Shown here one piece after another: positions 34,222 through 43,152 of a DNA stretch of 64,000 nucleotides. Positions within the stretch are counted from its first letter, which is position 1. Each line of letters opens with the position of its first letter. Location: positions 62,001 to 126,000 of the forward strand of contig CAZMAT010000001.1 in assembly GCA_964564435.1 (NCBI GenBank), read 5' to 3'. This stretch comes from Fermentibacter sp964564435. GTDB lineage: Bacteria; Fermentibacterota; Fermentibacteria; Fermentibacterales; Fermentibacteraceae. The notes beneath the pieces were generated by a model. It worked only from the letters and a program-made list of their open reading frames with translations, was not told the DNA's origin and made no database searches. The position numbers were made by a program, and so were the translations under genes.

Positions 34222-35028
34222 TCAACCTCCCTGTCTGTGACTGCGGAAGAAAGCGGCGGTCTCGGCCAGGTCGGCCGCGAGCGCGCGGAAATCCTCGAAT
34301 CCGAGCGACTGGTCGCCGTCGGATCTGGCGCGGGCCGGATCGGGGTGGATCTCGAGCATCAGCCCGTCTGCACCGCATGCCAGGGCGGCATGGCACATGG
34401 GTCCGACCAGGTCACGGCTGCCCGTAGCGTGGCAGGGATCCACTATGACCGGCAGGCCGGACCTGGACCTGGCCAGGGGCACCGCCGAGAGGTCGAGCGT
34501 GTTGCGCGTCCAGGGCTCGAAGGTCCTTATCCCCCGCTCGCAGAGCACGACCCGTGAATTGCCCTCGGTCAGGATGTACTCGGCAGCCAGCAGCCACTCC
34601 TCGACGGTGGCCATGAATCCGCGCTTGAGCAGCACCGGGGCCCCGGACCGCCCGAGCTCGGACAGGAGCGTGAAGTTGTGCATGTTCCTGGCCCCGACCT
34701 GGAGCATGTCCACAGACTCGAGGGCGGGTCCTATCTGGCTGCACGACATGACCTCGGTGACGACCGGCAGCCCCGTCTCGGCCCTGACTTCCGACAGGAT
34801 CGAGAGCCCCTCGGCCCCGAGACCCTGGAACGAATGCGGGGAGGTCCGCGGTTTGAACGCGCCGCCCCTGAGGAGCCCGGCACCTGCGACGCGGGCGGCA
34901 CCCGCACACTCCCTCATCATCGGCAGATCCTCCACGGCGCACGGTCCGGCGACAAGCACCGGGGCCCCCCCGCCGAAATCCACCGGGGTGACCGCGGAAT
35001 CCCTGCCGACCCTCACCACCGCTCTCAT
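34222..35028 (-). CDS. aroF: 3-deoxy-7-phosphoheptulonate (DAHP) synthase, class I-beta (AroF/AroG type)
   Basis: First step of the shikimate pathway: PEP plus erythrose-4-phosphate. 268 aa: core barrel without the N-terminal ferredoxin-like regulatory domain of many I-beta enzymes. Seen: LVAGPCAVED, LLRGGAFKPRTSPHSFQG, VTEVMS, VGARNMHNF, LLKRGFMATVEEWL, PVIVDPCHATGSRD and GLMLEIHPDP with metal ligands Cys/His/Glu/Asp. Likely not feedback-controlled through a fused domain. Start ATG 35028. A GTG three codons earlier overlaps the upstream stop (GTGA) and is an alternative. kdsA elsewhere in the window is the related Kdo8P enzyme. Confidence 0.93.
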   Translation of the reverse strand: MRAVVRVGRDSAVTPVDFGGGAPVLVAGPCAVEDLPMMRECAGAARVAGAGLLRGGAFKPRTSPHSFQGLGAEGLSILSEVRAETGLPVVTEVMSCSQIGPALESVDMLQVGARNMHNFTLLSELGRSGAPVLLKRGFMATVEEWLLAAEYILTEGNSRVVLCERGIRTFEPWTRNTLDLSAVPLARSRSGLPVIVDPCHATGSRDLVGPMCHAALACGADGLMLEIHPDPARARSDGDQSLGFEDFRALAADLAETAAFFRSHRQGG

Positions 35029-35033
35029 GGCGC

Positions 35034-36695
35034 TCACCGCCTGGCCACGGACCGGATGATGAAGGACATGATCGACCTTATGGTATCGTCCGAGACGGGG
35101 CCGGGGTTGTGACCGGCCGCGTTGTCGAGCTGCTCCTCCACCCACCCGGGATCGTACGCCTGCCCGGAGAGGGCCATGGAAGAGGCCCTGTGGTTGAGGA
35201 GCCTGACCAGTTCCACGTCCGTTCTCAGGATCTCGCCCTTCCAGTCGGCCGAGGATGGCGGAGAACCCAAAGCCTTCCTGTCGATCTTCCCGCCCGGGGT
35301 CCTCGGCAGGTCCGGAACCATGTGGAACTTGTGAGGGATCTTGTAGCCGTCGAGGATGCCCCTGAGGAACTCGCGGAGCGACGGCGACGACAGGTCGCTG
35401 CCCGGCCTCGGGACGACCCTCGCGACCACAGTCTCCCCCCTGCCGGGGAACTCCTCGCCGGAGACGGCCGTGTCGAGTACGTCGGGATGCCTGAGGATGG
35501 CCAGCTCCACCTCCAGGGGGAACACCTTGAGGCCGGCGGACTTGATCAGCCCGCCCCTCCGCCCGAGGAAGTGCAGGACGCCCGATTCCCGCCTGAACAC
35601 GTCGCCGGTGAGGAACCAGCCGTCCCTGAAGTGCTCCTCGGTGGACATCCTGTCACCGGCATAGCCCCTGACGACCGCCGGACCCGAAATCCTGAGCTCG
35701 CCCTCCCCGTCGCCCTCGATGATCGCACCTCCGGGATCGGCGAGCACAGCCGAATACCCCCCCACCACCCTCGACAGCCCTTCGGCGTTTGCATCCCCGT
35801 ACAGCGCGACTCCCGAGGTCTCGGTGCTGCCCCATACCGGTACTGCGTCGACGCCGGTCAGGTCGTGGAACCGCGAGAGAAACCCCTGGGAGGAGTGCAT
35901 GCCGCCGGCTTCCGCGATCCGGAGCCCTGAAATGTCGGTGTCCTCGCGGCTCGAGACCCTCGCGAGGCCGTCGAGCTGGGGGGGAAGACCCATCAGGGCC
36001 GTCACCCGTGCGTCGGAGATGAGCCGGAGCGCGCTGCGGGGATACCTGCCCTCGGTCAGGACCGTGGTCCCGCCCAGGTACAACCCCCTGATGAAGAGCT
36101 CATGGGGATGCCCGGAAGCGGAGAAGAGCGACATGTGCACATCGTCGCCGCACAGCCCGAGCGCTTCGCACACGGCCGCGGTGTTGGCCAGGAGCGCGTC
36201 ATGGGTGATGGGCGCGATCTTGGGCAGCCCCGTTGAGGCCGATGTCACGTTCATGTAGAAATCGTCGCCGGGATCGATCCCGGGTAGGTCGGCGGGGGTC
36301 CTCCTCCCTCCCAGCGCCTCCGAAGGCTGGAATCTCAGGTGCCTGACCCCGGCGGGAACCGTCCCCGGCCCGTCGAAGGACAGCAGCCACGACCTCGGGG
36401 AGGGCGGGAGCATCCGCCTCGCCGCGGGCTCGGGCCAGTCGCCGGAGAATGCCATGAATCGCGCCCCGGTGAGCGAAACGGCGGTGAACGAAACAGGCAG
36501 GAGCAAGGTCTTGCCGCACGAGACACCCACGGTGTCGCCCTTCCTGACGCCGGCCTCGGCGAGGAGGGCGGCCAGGTTCAGGCTGGCCGCCTCCCAGTCG
36601 GCGTAGGAAAGGCTGCCCGCATCGTCGCGCAGTGCGATCGCCCCGCCTCTGGCGGAAGCGGCCGCCTCCAGCAGCCCGTGGACGGTCGGGGGCAC
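35034..36695 (-). CDS. ANL-superfamily AMP-forming ligase, substrate unknown
   Basis: 553 aa. The motif is TSASTGLPKIAPITHD, then VPVWGSTETSGVALYG, GWFLTGDVFRRESGVLHFLGRRGGLIKSAGLKVFP and RTPGGKIDRKALGS with the catalytic Lys. This is closer to acyl-CoA/benzoate-CoA/amino-acid-adenylating enzymes than to the long-chain ligase at 24899. After the normal end (about residue 485) there is a 60-aa extra tail, helical with an Asn/Pro-rich linker. GTG start 7 bases after the SPFH/zinc-ribbon stop. Precedes DAHP synthase, which does not clarify the substrate. Confidence 0.8.
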   Translation of the reverse strand: MPPTVHGLLEAAASARGGAIALRDDAGSLSYADWEAASLNLAALLAEAGVRKGDTVGVSCGKTLLLPVSFTAVSLTGARFMAFSGDWPEPAARRMLPPSPRSWLLSFDGPGTVPAGVRHLRFQPSEALGGRRTPADLPGIDPGDDFYMNVTSASTGLPKIAPITHDALLANTAAVCEALGLCGDDVHMSLFSASGHPHELFIRGLYLGGTTVLTEGRYPRSALRLISDARVTALMGLPPQLDGLARVSSREDTDISGLRIAEAGGMHSSQGFLSRFHDLTGVDAVPVWGSTETSGVALYGDANAEGLSRVVGGYSAVLADPGGAIIEGDGEGELRISGPAVVRGYAGDRMSTEEHFRDGWFLTGDVFRRESGVLHFLGRRGGLIKSAGLKVFPLEVELAILRHPDVLDTAVSGEEFPGRGETVVARVVPRPGSDLSSPSLREFLRGILDGYKIPHKFHMVPDLPRTPGGKIDRKALGSPPSSADWKGEILRTDVELVRLLNHRASSMALSGQAYDPGWVEEQLDNAAGHNPGPVSDDTIRSIMSFIIRSVARR

Positions 36696-36702
36696 TTCTG
36701 TG

Positions 36703-37824
36703 CTACTCGACCTTCTTGCCGCAGTCCGGGCAGAACTTGCTGCCGGAAGGTATCTCCGCGCCGCACGAGCAGGTCTGCCCGCCCAGCTTCTGCCCGCACT
36801 CGGGGCAGAACTTCGCCCCGTTGGCGATGGCGGCGCCGCACTTCGGGCAGGTGGCGCCCATGGCCTTTCCGCACTCCGGGCAGAACTTCGCTGGAGGAAC
36901 CTGCTTCCTGCACGAAGGGCAGACCACCAGGGCGGCCGCAGCCGCGGCGCCCTGCTGGGGCTGGCCCTGGTTGAGCGACTGGGTCATCATCTGGGCCATC
37001 GTTGCGCCCATGCCGACCCCGGCTCCGAGCCCGACGCCGGTGGCCGCCCCCCCGCCGCCCGACTCGTTCTGGGCGGCATCGCTGATGGCCGTGGCCGTCT
37101 TGTAGCGCATGTAGGCGTTCATGTCGCCCAGCGCGCCCATGGAGGAGCGCTCGTCGATCCTCTTCTGGACCTCCTCGGGCGGCGTGATGGCGTTGATGTA
37201 GAAGTCGACGAGCTGGATGCCGTACTTCTCGAAGTCGTCGGCGAGCCTGGCCTTGCCGAGGGTGCCTATCTCGTCGTAGACCCTGGCGAGGTCGAAGATG
37301 CTCTCGAGGGTCTCTCCCAGGAGGTCAGCCAGGCGGGAGATGATCACGCCCTTGAGGAATCCCTCGATCGCGTCGGCCGTATAGCGCCCCTCGGTGCCCA
37401 CGAGCTTGTTCACGAAGAGCAGGCTCTCGTTCACCTTGATGGAGAACTGGCCGAACGCCCGGAGCCGGACCATGGCCAGCTCCTTGTCGCGGAATATGAT
37501 CGGCTCCTTGGTGCCCCACTTCATGTCGACGAAGGTCTTCTTGCTGACGTAGTAGACCTCCGCCCGGAAGGGCGATCCCTCACCCTCGAAGGCCATTCCG
37601 ACGAGCTCGGTCAGGAACGGTATGTTCTGGGTGGTCAGGGTGTGGCGCCCCGGGCCCAGCACGCCCATGGCCTTGCCGTCCCTGAAGAAGACCGCCTCCT
37701 GGCTCTCCCGGACTACGAGCTGGCTGCCGATCCGGAACTCGCCCGAGCCCGACTGGGGCTCCCTGTGGACTATCTCCTTGCCGGTATCATCGAGCCACTC
37801 GATGATCTCAAGCTTCTTGACCAT
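36703..37824 (-). CDS. SPFH-domain protein with two C-terminal zinc ribbons (YdjI/virion-core-like)
   Basis: 373 aa. SPFH-like domain without a transmembrane helix (about residues 25-245), a Gly/Ala/Met-rich linker, then zinc ribbons of form CPSCRKQVPPAKFCPECG, CPKCGAAIANGAKFCPECG and CSCGAEIPSGSKFCPDCG at about 307-372 (about six CxxC pairs). Family known as SPFH/virion-core, also found in Bacillus YdjI, which interacts with a PspA-type system. GGAGGGG is eight bases before the ATG. Co-occurs with the 175-aa coiled-coil gene immediately upstream, a likely partner (inference). Confidence 0.82.
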   Translation of the reverse strand: MVKKLEIIEWLDDTGKEIVHREPQSGSGEFRIGSQLVVRESQEAVFFRDGKAMGVLGPGRHTLTTQNIPFLTELVGMAFEGEGSPFRAEVYYVSKKTFVDMKWGTKEPIIFRDKELAMVRLRAFGQFSIKVNESLLFVNKLVGTEGRYTADAIEGFLKGVIISRLADLLGETLESIFDLARVYDEIGTLGKARLADDFEKYGIQLVDFYINAITPPEEVQKRIDERSSMGALGDMNAYMRYKTATAISDAAQNESGGGGAATGVGLGAGVGMGATMAQMMTQSLNQGQPQQGAAAAAALVVCPSCRKQVPPAKFCPECGKAMGATCPKCGAAIANGAKFCPECGQKLGGQTCSCGAEIPSGSKFCPDCGKKVE

Positions 37825-37846
37825 CTTCGGTCCCCTCCAGGTTCCT

Positions 37847-38374
37847 TCAGTCCATCGGCCTGTTGCGTTCGAGATCTATCAGGAGGTTGCTCCGAGAAGC
37901 CATCCTGCCGCTGAATTTGAACAGGATGTCGAGCATGCCCCCGGTGTGGGCGGTGAACGGCTCTCCGCTCCTGGCGGCCTCTCCCAGGGAGCCCAGGGCG
38001 GTTTCGAGCAGAGCCACATCCTCCGCGAGGCCGGAGTCGAACTCGTACAGCCTGTCGAGTTCCTCCTCGCGCACCTTGTGCACGTCGAACCAGCCGCGGT
38101 AGCCCCTCTCGGCGAAGCGGACCTCGTCCGTGACCTGCTCGAGCCTCTTGACCAGCCTGTCCATGTCGCCGGCAGCAGCCAGCGCAGCCGGACCCCTGAG
38201 GCCGTTGATGACCTCGTTGAGACCGATCCTCACGGCATCGAGCCTCTGGACGAGCTGGCCCCTGAGGAGCTGGTCGTTGTCCCTCCGCTCCTCCTTGTTC
38301 TTGTAGCCCTTGTACCCCGGGATCAGCCTGACGGCCTTCTCCAGGAAGCTCAGTTTCCTTTCCTCGTCGCCCAT
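37847..38374 (-). CDS. Unknown soluble helical protein upstream of the SPFH/zinc-ribbon gene
   Basis: 175 aa, almost wholly helical. A basic N-terminal part (LEKAVRLIPGYKGYKNKEERRDNDQL) is followed by heptad-like stretches (about residues 45-140) and a basic end. No signal or membrane segment. Family not recognised, though the KEERR/GYKGYK segment and its position before an SPFH/zinc-ribbon protein are probably conserved. ATG 38374 chosen, with ATG at 38383 and TTG at 38395 as alternatives. PspA-like partner role is a guess. Confidence 0.65.
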   Translation of the reverse strand: MGDEERKLSFLEKAVRLIPGYKGYKNKEERRDNDQLLRGQLVQRLDAVRIGLNEVINGLRGPAALAAAGDMDRLVKRLEQVTDEVRFAERGYRGWFDVHKVREEELDRLYEFDSGLAEDVALLETALGSLGEAARSGEPFTAHTGGMLDILFKFSGRMASRSNLLIDLERNRPMD

Positions 38375-38433
38375 TGCCCCCATCCTTTCCGGCAATCCAT
38401 CACATGGTCAAGATACGATCGGGCATCACACCG

Positions 38434-39438
38434 TCAATGCTGTCCCGACCTCGCCTCCCTGATGTTGGCGTAGTGCCCGGCCAGCGTGCGCGCGAAGAGG
38501 TGGCCCCCGGACCCGTCCTCCCTGCTGACGAAGTACATGAATCCCCCCGACGTGTCCGGGTTCGCCACGGCCTCGAGCGAAGGCATCCCGGGAGAGCATA
38601 TCGGCCCGGGAGGGAGGCCGGGGTGCAGGTAGGTGTTGTAGGGGCTCTCGATCCGGAGGTCGGCGTAGGTAAGCCTCTCCCTGACGGCTCCCAGCGCATA
38701 CTGGACAGTGGCGCAGCTCTCGAGCCTCATGCCCGCCGCGAGCCTGTTCAGGAACACCCCGGCGACAAGGGGTCTTTCTCCGTCGATTCTCGCCTCCCTC
38801 TCGACGATCGAGGCGAGCACCACGGCCGATTCACCCGAAAGACCCAGATCCTCGACCCGGGCGAGCCATGAGGAATCGCGCCGTTCGAGCCCGGTGCGCA
38901 CCATCCTGGCCAGCACCGACCTGGCGGGGAGCGAATCGGCGAACTCGTAGGTCTCGGGGAAGAGGAATCCCTCGAGGGATGCAAGCCCGAGTTCGGAGAG
39001 GAGCGAATCGTCGGCGGCAGCCTCCTCCAGGCTGTCGAGAGGCATGTCGAGGTGCTCCGACAGCAGCGGGAGCGTCTCCTCGAGCCTGAGGCCCTCGGGC
39101 ACCGTCACCCAGTGGGTCGGCTCCGGCACGACCTCTCCGCGGGCCATGAGCGAGATGATGCTGTCGGGCTCCATCGAGGAGTCGAACCTGTACGTGCCTG
39201 CCTGGAACATCGTCGAGACGCCGAGCATCCTCGCCCTGGCCAGGACGTAGAGCCTCGACCTCACGAGCCCGGAGTCGCTGAGGGCACCCGCTATCCTCGC
39301 CGCACCCCAGCCCTCCTCCACCGTGAACAGGACCTCGCGCCCGCCCCCCGGGGCGCCCGAGGCCCACGACAGGGCGAGTGCGCACACGGCGGCAACCGCC
39401 GCCAGCAGAGCCGGCAGCAGGAGACAGGACCTCCTCAC
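38434..39438 (-). CDS. mltG: Endolytic murein transglycosylase
   Basis: Cuts nascent peptidoglycan in the periplasm and terminates glycan chains. 334 aa: N-terminal membrane anchor (about 7-25), LysM-like region, YceG domain. Family motifs: EGFLFPETYEF (156-166), ASIVERE (209-215, with the family catalytic Glu), and SPYNTYLHPGLPPGPICSPG near the C-terminus. GTG start overlaps the ruvX stop (GTGA), the usual ruvX-mltG order in many bacteria. Confidence 0.95.
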   Translation of the reverse strand: MRRSCLLLPALLAAVAAVCALALSWASGAPGGGREVLFTVEEGWGAARIAGALSDSGLVRSRLYVLARARMLGVSTMFQAGTYRFDSSMEPDSIISLMARGEVVPEPTHWVTVPEGLRLEETLPLLSEHLDMPLDSLEEAAADDSLLSELGLASLEGFLFPETYEFADSLPARSVLARMVRTGLERRDSSWLARVEDLGLSGESAVVLASIVEREARIDGERPLVAGVFLNRLAAGMRLESCATVQYALGAVRERLTYADLRIESPYNTYLHPGLPPGPICSPGMPSLEAVANPDTSGGFMYFVSREDGSGGHLFARTLAGHYANIREARSGQH

Positions 39439-39815
39439 GATCCCGCCATGTAGCGCTCGAGGATGACGAGCGCCGCGAGGGAATCCGTCCTGCCCGTCCT
39501 CCTCCGGTGCTTCACGGGCATCGAGCGCGCCTCGGCCGAGCTTCCCCTCTCCTCGACCAGCGCCACAACGGCACCGAGCCCCCGGATCGCTTCCGCCAGG
39601 GCCTCGACCTCCATGGACATCTCTGTCGGCCTCCGTCCCGAGGCCAGGGGAAGCCCGAGGACTACGACGTCGGTGCCGTCTCCCGCGAGCATCGACCTCA
39701 CGCGCTCGAGCACCGCCCTGCGGTCTCCGAGGACGGGCTCCGCAGGCAGCGGGATCCCGCCTTCGAGAATCGCGATTCCCGTCCTGGCCCTGCCGTAGTC
39801 GAGTGCAAGGGTCAT
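39435..39815 (-). CDS. ruvX: Putative pre-16S rRNA nuclease / YqgF-type Holliday junction resolvase
   Basis: 126-aa RNase H-like fold enzyme. LALDYGRARTGIAI has the first catalytic Asp, VVLGLPLASGRRPTEMS is the family core motif, and SLAALVILERYM ends the domain with the third acidic region (TDSLAA). Implicated in 16S rRNA 5'-end maturation. Start ATG 39815 shares one base with the previous stop (TGATG). Confidence 0.92.
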   Translation of the reverse strand: MTLALDYGRARTGIAILEGGIPLPAEPVLGDRRAVLERVRSMLAGDGTDVVVLGLPLASGRRPTEMSMEVEALAEAIRGLGAVVALVEERGSSAEARSMPVKHRRRTGRTDSLAALVILERYMAGS

Positions 39816-41488
39816 CAGAAGTCCCTCCTGCCGAGGCTCCTAGCCGCCCCGCGCATCGAGGCGGCGCTCACGATCGCCGTGAGGGGCACCATGAACAGGG
39901 CGCTCTTCCACAGGGACCCGGCCAGGGCCCTGCCGCTCATGCCCGAGGACAGGTATTCCCTGGTGGAGAACGAGATCACGGTCACCATCGCAAGTACGTA
40001 GCCCATCGAGGCGAATGCAGCCAGGATCCCCCCCTGGCCGCTGGCTATGCTGGCGGGGCTGTTGTCGGTGAAGCTGGGATAGATCGCGCCCATGGCCGTG
40101 TTGATGCTCGCGAGCGCAGAGGACATCAGGATGATCGCCGCGACCGTCTCTGCAAGGAACAGCCCGCCCGCGCCCATCCTCACCGTGGACAGGATCCCGG
40201 CTCCGAGCACCAGGGGCATGATGCAGACGAGCGCCACGGCCCACTTGGTGCGGAGGAGAGTCCGGCGGGCGGCGGGCATCTGCAGCAGCGAGGCGAGGCC
40301 CGGCCCCTCCATGCTTATGGATGGGAACGAGAACCTGACCATCAGGGTCGCCATCACGAAACCCGAGAAGGATATGTTCATGAAGACAGCCACCCCCAGC
40401 CAGACCCTCTGAGCGAATTCGACGGGCAGTTCGTCGAGGTTGCCGGCATACATCAGGAAAAGGCCGCCCAGGAGCGCGAGCTGGCTCCACTGCACGGGAT
40501 CCCGGGCGAAGAGCAGCGCCTCCTTCTCGACCAGCGCCCTGGACAGGCCCCCACGTCTGAAGACGGAGTCCCTCGACTTGGAAAGGCCGGCTTCGCCGGC
40601 CATCGAGGCGTGCCTCCCCCTGAATCCGACAGCGGTGAGCGAGAGGGCAAGGCCTGCCAGGACGGCCGATTCGGCTGCGAGTATGGCAGCCGCCCTCCCG
40701 GCGTACTGCCCCGGGCCGGAGGTGCCCAGCCTCGTCAGCACGGCCCCGAAGAGGGCGTGAGGCCAGGGGGAGTGGCCGGCGGCCGGGAGCCCGGCTACGA
40801 AGCGGTGCACCGCCTGGAGGTCTCCGGCACTGCTGTCGGGTATGACCAGTGAGCCGGGATCGGATCCTCTCAGGAAGACCAGTATCATGAGGGCGGACAT
40901 CGCCACGGCGCCGACCGCCCCCCTCCTGAGGCTCCGGATGGACCCGAGCCGCGACAGGACGGCAAGGACTATCGAGCCCGCGGCGGTGGAGGAGAGCACC
41001 AGCGGCACGAGGAGCGCCAGACCGGCGACGGCCACGCCGGGGCCGCTGCCGGTGGCCTCGGAGAACGCCAGAATGACGGGCACGCCCATCAGGAGCGTCG
41101 ACCAGCCCGCGTAGAACCAGCTCTCGGCGGTCCTGAAGACCGCCACTGCAGACGAGCGGACAGGCAGGCCGAGGAGCATCGAAGTCTCGCGCGACCTGTA
41201 GAGGATGGAGATCCCGCCTATGAGCGAGGAGACGGCGAGGAACACCGAGAAGGCCATGAATGCGGTGGAGAGGAGCCGGCCGGACAGGGCGACCCCGAAC
41301 CCGGCGTCGTCCACCGCGATGAGTCTGCCGAAGAGGAAGAGGAAGAGGAGATACATCGCGGGGGCTATCACCCCGAGGGTCAGGATCCCTGCGATCAGCT
41401 TGAGCCTGTTGCACTCCCACATGGAGGCGGCAGATCCGCGTACGGATCCGAGCTTGGTCCTGAGGAGGAGCCAGACGGTTCGAAACAC
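39815..41488 (-). CDS. ABC-2-like multi-pass export permease
   Basis: 557 aa with about 12 hydrophobic segments, of the putative ABC-exporter type (large single-chain permease with a long loop around residues 300-340). Fits the ABC-2 style: an N-terminal amphipathic part, then TMs. The ATPase is not beside it in the window. GTG start 41488 has no clear SD. A TATGTT sequence lies 10 bases upstream, which could be a -10 giving a nearly leaderless transcript. First gene of the long minus-strand chain. Confidence 0.7.
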   Translation of the reverse strand: MFRTVWLLLRTKLGSVRGSAASMWECNRLKLIAGILTLGVIAPAMYLLFLFLFGRLIAVDDAGFGVALSGRLLSTAFMAFSVFLAVSSLIGGISILYRSRETSMLLGLPVRSSAVAVFRTAESWFYAGWSTLLMGVPVILAFSEATGSGPGVAVAGLALLVPLVLSSTAAGSIVLAVLSRLGSIRSLRRGAVGAVAMSALMILVFLRGSDPGSLVIPDSSAGDLQAVHRFVAGLPAAGHSPWPHALFGAVLTRLGTSGPGQYAGRAAAILAAESAVLAGLALSLTAVGFRGRHASMAGEAGLSKSRDSVFRRGGLSRALVEKEALLFARDPVQWSQLALLGGLFLMYAGNLDELPVEFAQRVWLGVAVFMNISFSGFVMATLMVRFSFPSISMEGPGLASLLQMPAARRTLLRTKWAVALVCIMPLVLGAGILSTVRMGAGGLFLAETVAAIILMSSALASINTAMGAIYPSFTDNSPASIASGQGGILAAFASMGYVLAMVTVISFSTREYLSSGMSGRALAGSLWKSALFMVPLTAIVSAASMRGAARSLGRRDF

Positions 41489-41594
41489 GCCCCGAACATA
41501 AGGGATCGGCCGGGCCGAGGCACGGAGCCGCTCGCGCAGCTATATTCGGAGCCGATCCCGTCATCACGGCGAGGCGAATGGAGGTCGGTTCCCG

Positions 41595-43139
41595 ATGCAT
41601 GCTCTGTCATTGCTGATGTCGATCATTGTCTCGACCGGTCCCGGTGCGGATCTCCTGCTCGTCGAGCGGGACGTCAGGACGGCCACGGGCGAGGGCTGGT
41701 ACGAGGCGCTCGACGTGGTGTTCAGGGACGCCGACTGGTTCATAGCCCTCTGTGACGATCCGGGGAGCGTCCCGGCCCCTGCGGAGATACTGCTCGAGGG
41801 GCCCTTCGACCTCGGAGACCTGGTCGTCGTCCACCTGGCTCCCGGAGCCGATCCCCGCACGGCCGGCCTTGTCGGGACCACGATCTTCGAGAGGGGCGAC
41901 GTCGCCATCGTGTCCCTCCCCCATGACAGCCCGCCGATGCTCGGCATGCCCGGGGCGAGGCTCGTTTCGCCCCTCAGGGTGGTGCGCGCGAGGGACGGGG
42001 CGTCGGCCGTTCCAACGGGCGGAACGGACGGCATGATCGACGACATGGTTGCCGCGGTGAGTCAGGACAGCATCATGGCCGTGATCCAGCATCTCGAGGA
42101 CTACGGCACCAGGGTCTGCATCATGGACGAATACGACCAGGCGGCGGCCTGGGTGGACCAGTGGTTCGGGCTGCACTGGATACCGTGCGACCAGCAGTGG
42201 TTCACCTTCTACGGCGACCAGACCAGCAACGTGATAGCCGAGATCCCGGGCGCCGTCTCGCCCGACTCGATCTACATCATCTGCGGCCACCTGGACTCCA
42301 TCACATGGCCGATGGAGGAGACCGCCCCCGGGGCCGACGACAACGCAAGCGGGTCGGCCACCGTGATCGAGGCGGCGAGGGTCATGGCTCCGTATCAGTT
42401 CAGGTACACGGTCAGGTTCATCTGCTTCAGCGCCGAGGAGGTCGGGCTCGTAGGCAGCGAATACTACGCCCAGTCGGCCTTCGCTGCCGGCGATGAGATC
42501 CTCGGCGTGATCAACCTCGACATGATCCTCTACGCCCCAGCCGGTTACGACTCGCTCTGGATCCCCTACGACTCCCAGTCGCAGGCTCTGGCCGAGGCGG
42601 TGGCGCAGGCGATGGGCACCTGCGTGCCTTCGCTGGACGTGGTGACCGAGTACGATCCATCGGCCACCTACAGCGACCATTCCTCGTTCTGGAACTACGG
42701 CTACCCCGCCGTGCTGGGCATCGAGTACGACGTCGACAACAACCCCTTCTACCACACGACCACGGATCTGCTCGCGAACTACACCGGGTACTGGCCGTTC
42801 GGCACGGATTGCGTAAGGGCTTCTGTGGCCGCGCTGGCGACCCTCGCCCAGCCCCTCGGGCCGTCGGGCATCCCGGGGTGTGGCACGGGAGCCCGCCCAT
42901 CCCTGTCGGTTTCCCCGAACCCGGCCTCCGGAAGCGCAGTCCTGGCTATGTGCGGGGTTCCCGCGGGAGCCTTCGCCTGCAGGATCTACGGGCTGGACGG
43001 CAGGATCGTCTCGGAGTGCGCCCTCGTTGGTGAGACTCCTCTCGACCTCGACCTTTCCGGCTTCCCGGCAGGCGTCTACGCCGTGGGATGGAACGGAGAA
43101 GGGATGTCCGGCGCCTCGAGGCTGGTGGTCCTGGACTGA
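41595..43139 (+). CDS. Secreted M28-family zinc aminopeptidase with Por/T9SS C-terminal sorting domain
   Basis: 514 aa. Short N-terminal hydrophobic signal (about 1-14), N-terminal domain (about 20-160), peptidase M28 (about 165-420) with zinc ligands H232 (CGHLDS), D248 (GADDNASG), E281/E282 (SAEEVG), D309 (NLDM) and H387 (YHTTTD). After residue about 435, LSVSPNPASGSA...IYGLDGRIV...LDLSGFPAGVYAV...LVVLD is the Por secretion-system (T9SS type A) pattern. Predicted outside the cell or surface-bound. A TATATT at 41541-41546 may be its -10. No T9SS machinery genes are in the window. Confidence 0.88.
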   Translation: MHALSLLMSIIVSTGPGADLLLVERDVRTATGEGWYEALDVVFRDADWFIALCDDPGSVPAPAEILLEGPFDLGDLVVVHLAPGADPRTAGLVGTTIFERGDVAIVSLPHDSPPMLGMPGARLVSPLRVVRARDGASAVPTGGTDGMIDDMVAAVSQDSIMAVIQHLEDYGTRVCIMDEYDQAAAWVDQWFGLHWIPCDQQWFTFYGDQTSNVIAEIPGAVSPDSIYIICGHLDSITWPMEETAPGADDNASGSATVIEAARVMAPYQFRYTVRFICFSAEEVGLVGSEYYAQSAFAAGDEILGVINLDMILYAPAGYDSLWIPYDSQSQALAEAVAQAMGTCVPSLDVVTEYDPSATYSDHSSFWNYGYPAVLGIEYDVDNNPFYHTTTDLLANYTGYWPFGTDCVRASVAALATLAQPLGPSGIPGCGTGARPSLSVSPNPASGSAVLAMCGVPAGAFACRIYGLDGRIVSECALVGETPLDLDLSGFPAGVYAVGWNGEGMSGASRLVVLD

Positions 43140-43152
43140 CGCGAATGCCGGA

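Noticed and set aside
34222..36695. AMP ligase plus DAHP synthase as a specialised aromatic natural-product pathway
   Set aside because: Only two genes, with glycolytic genes directly downstream. No further pathway enzyme in the window supports it.
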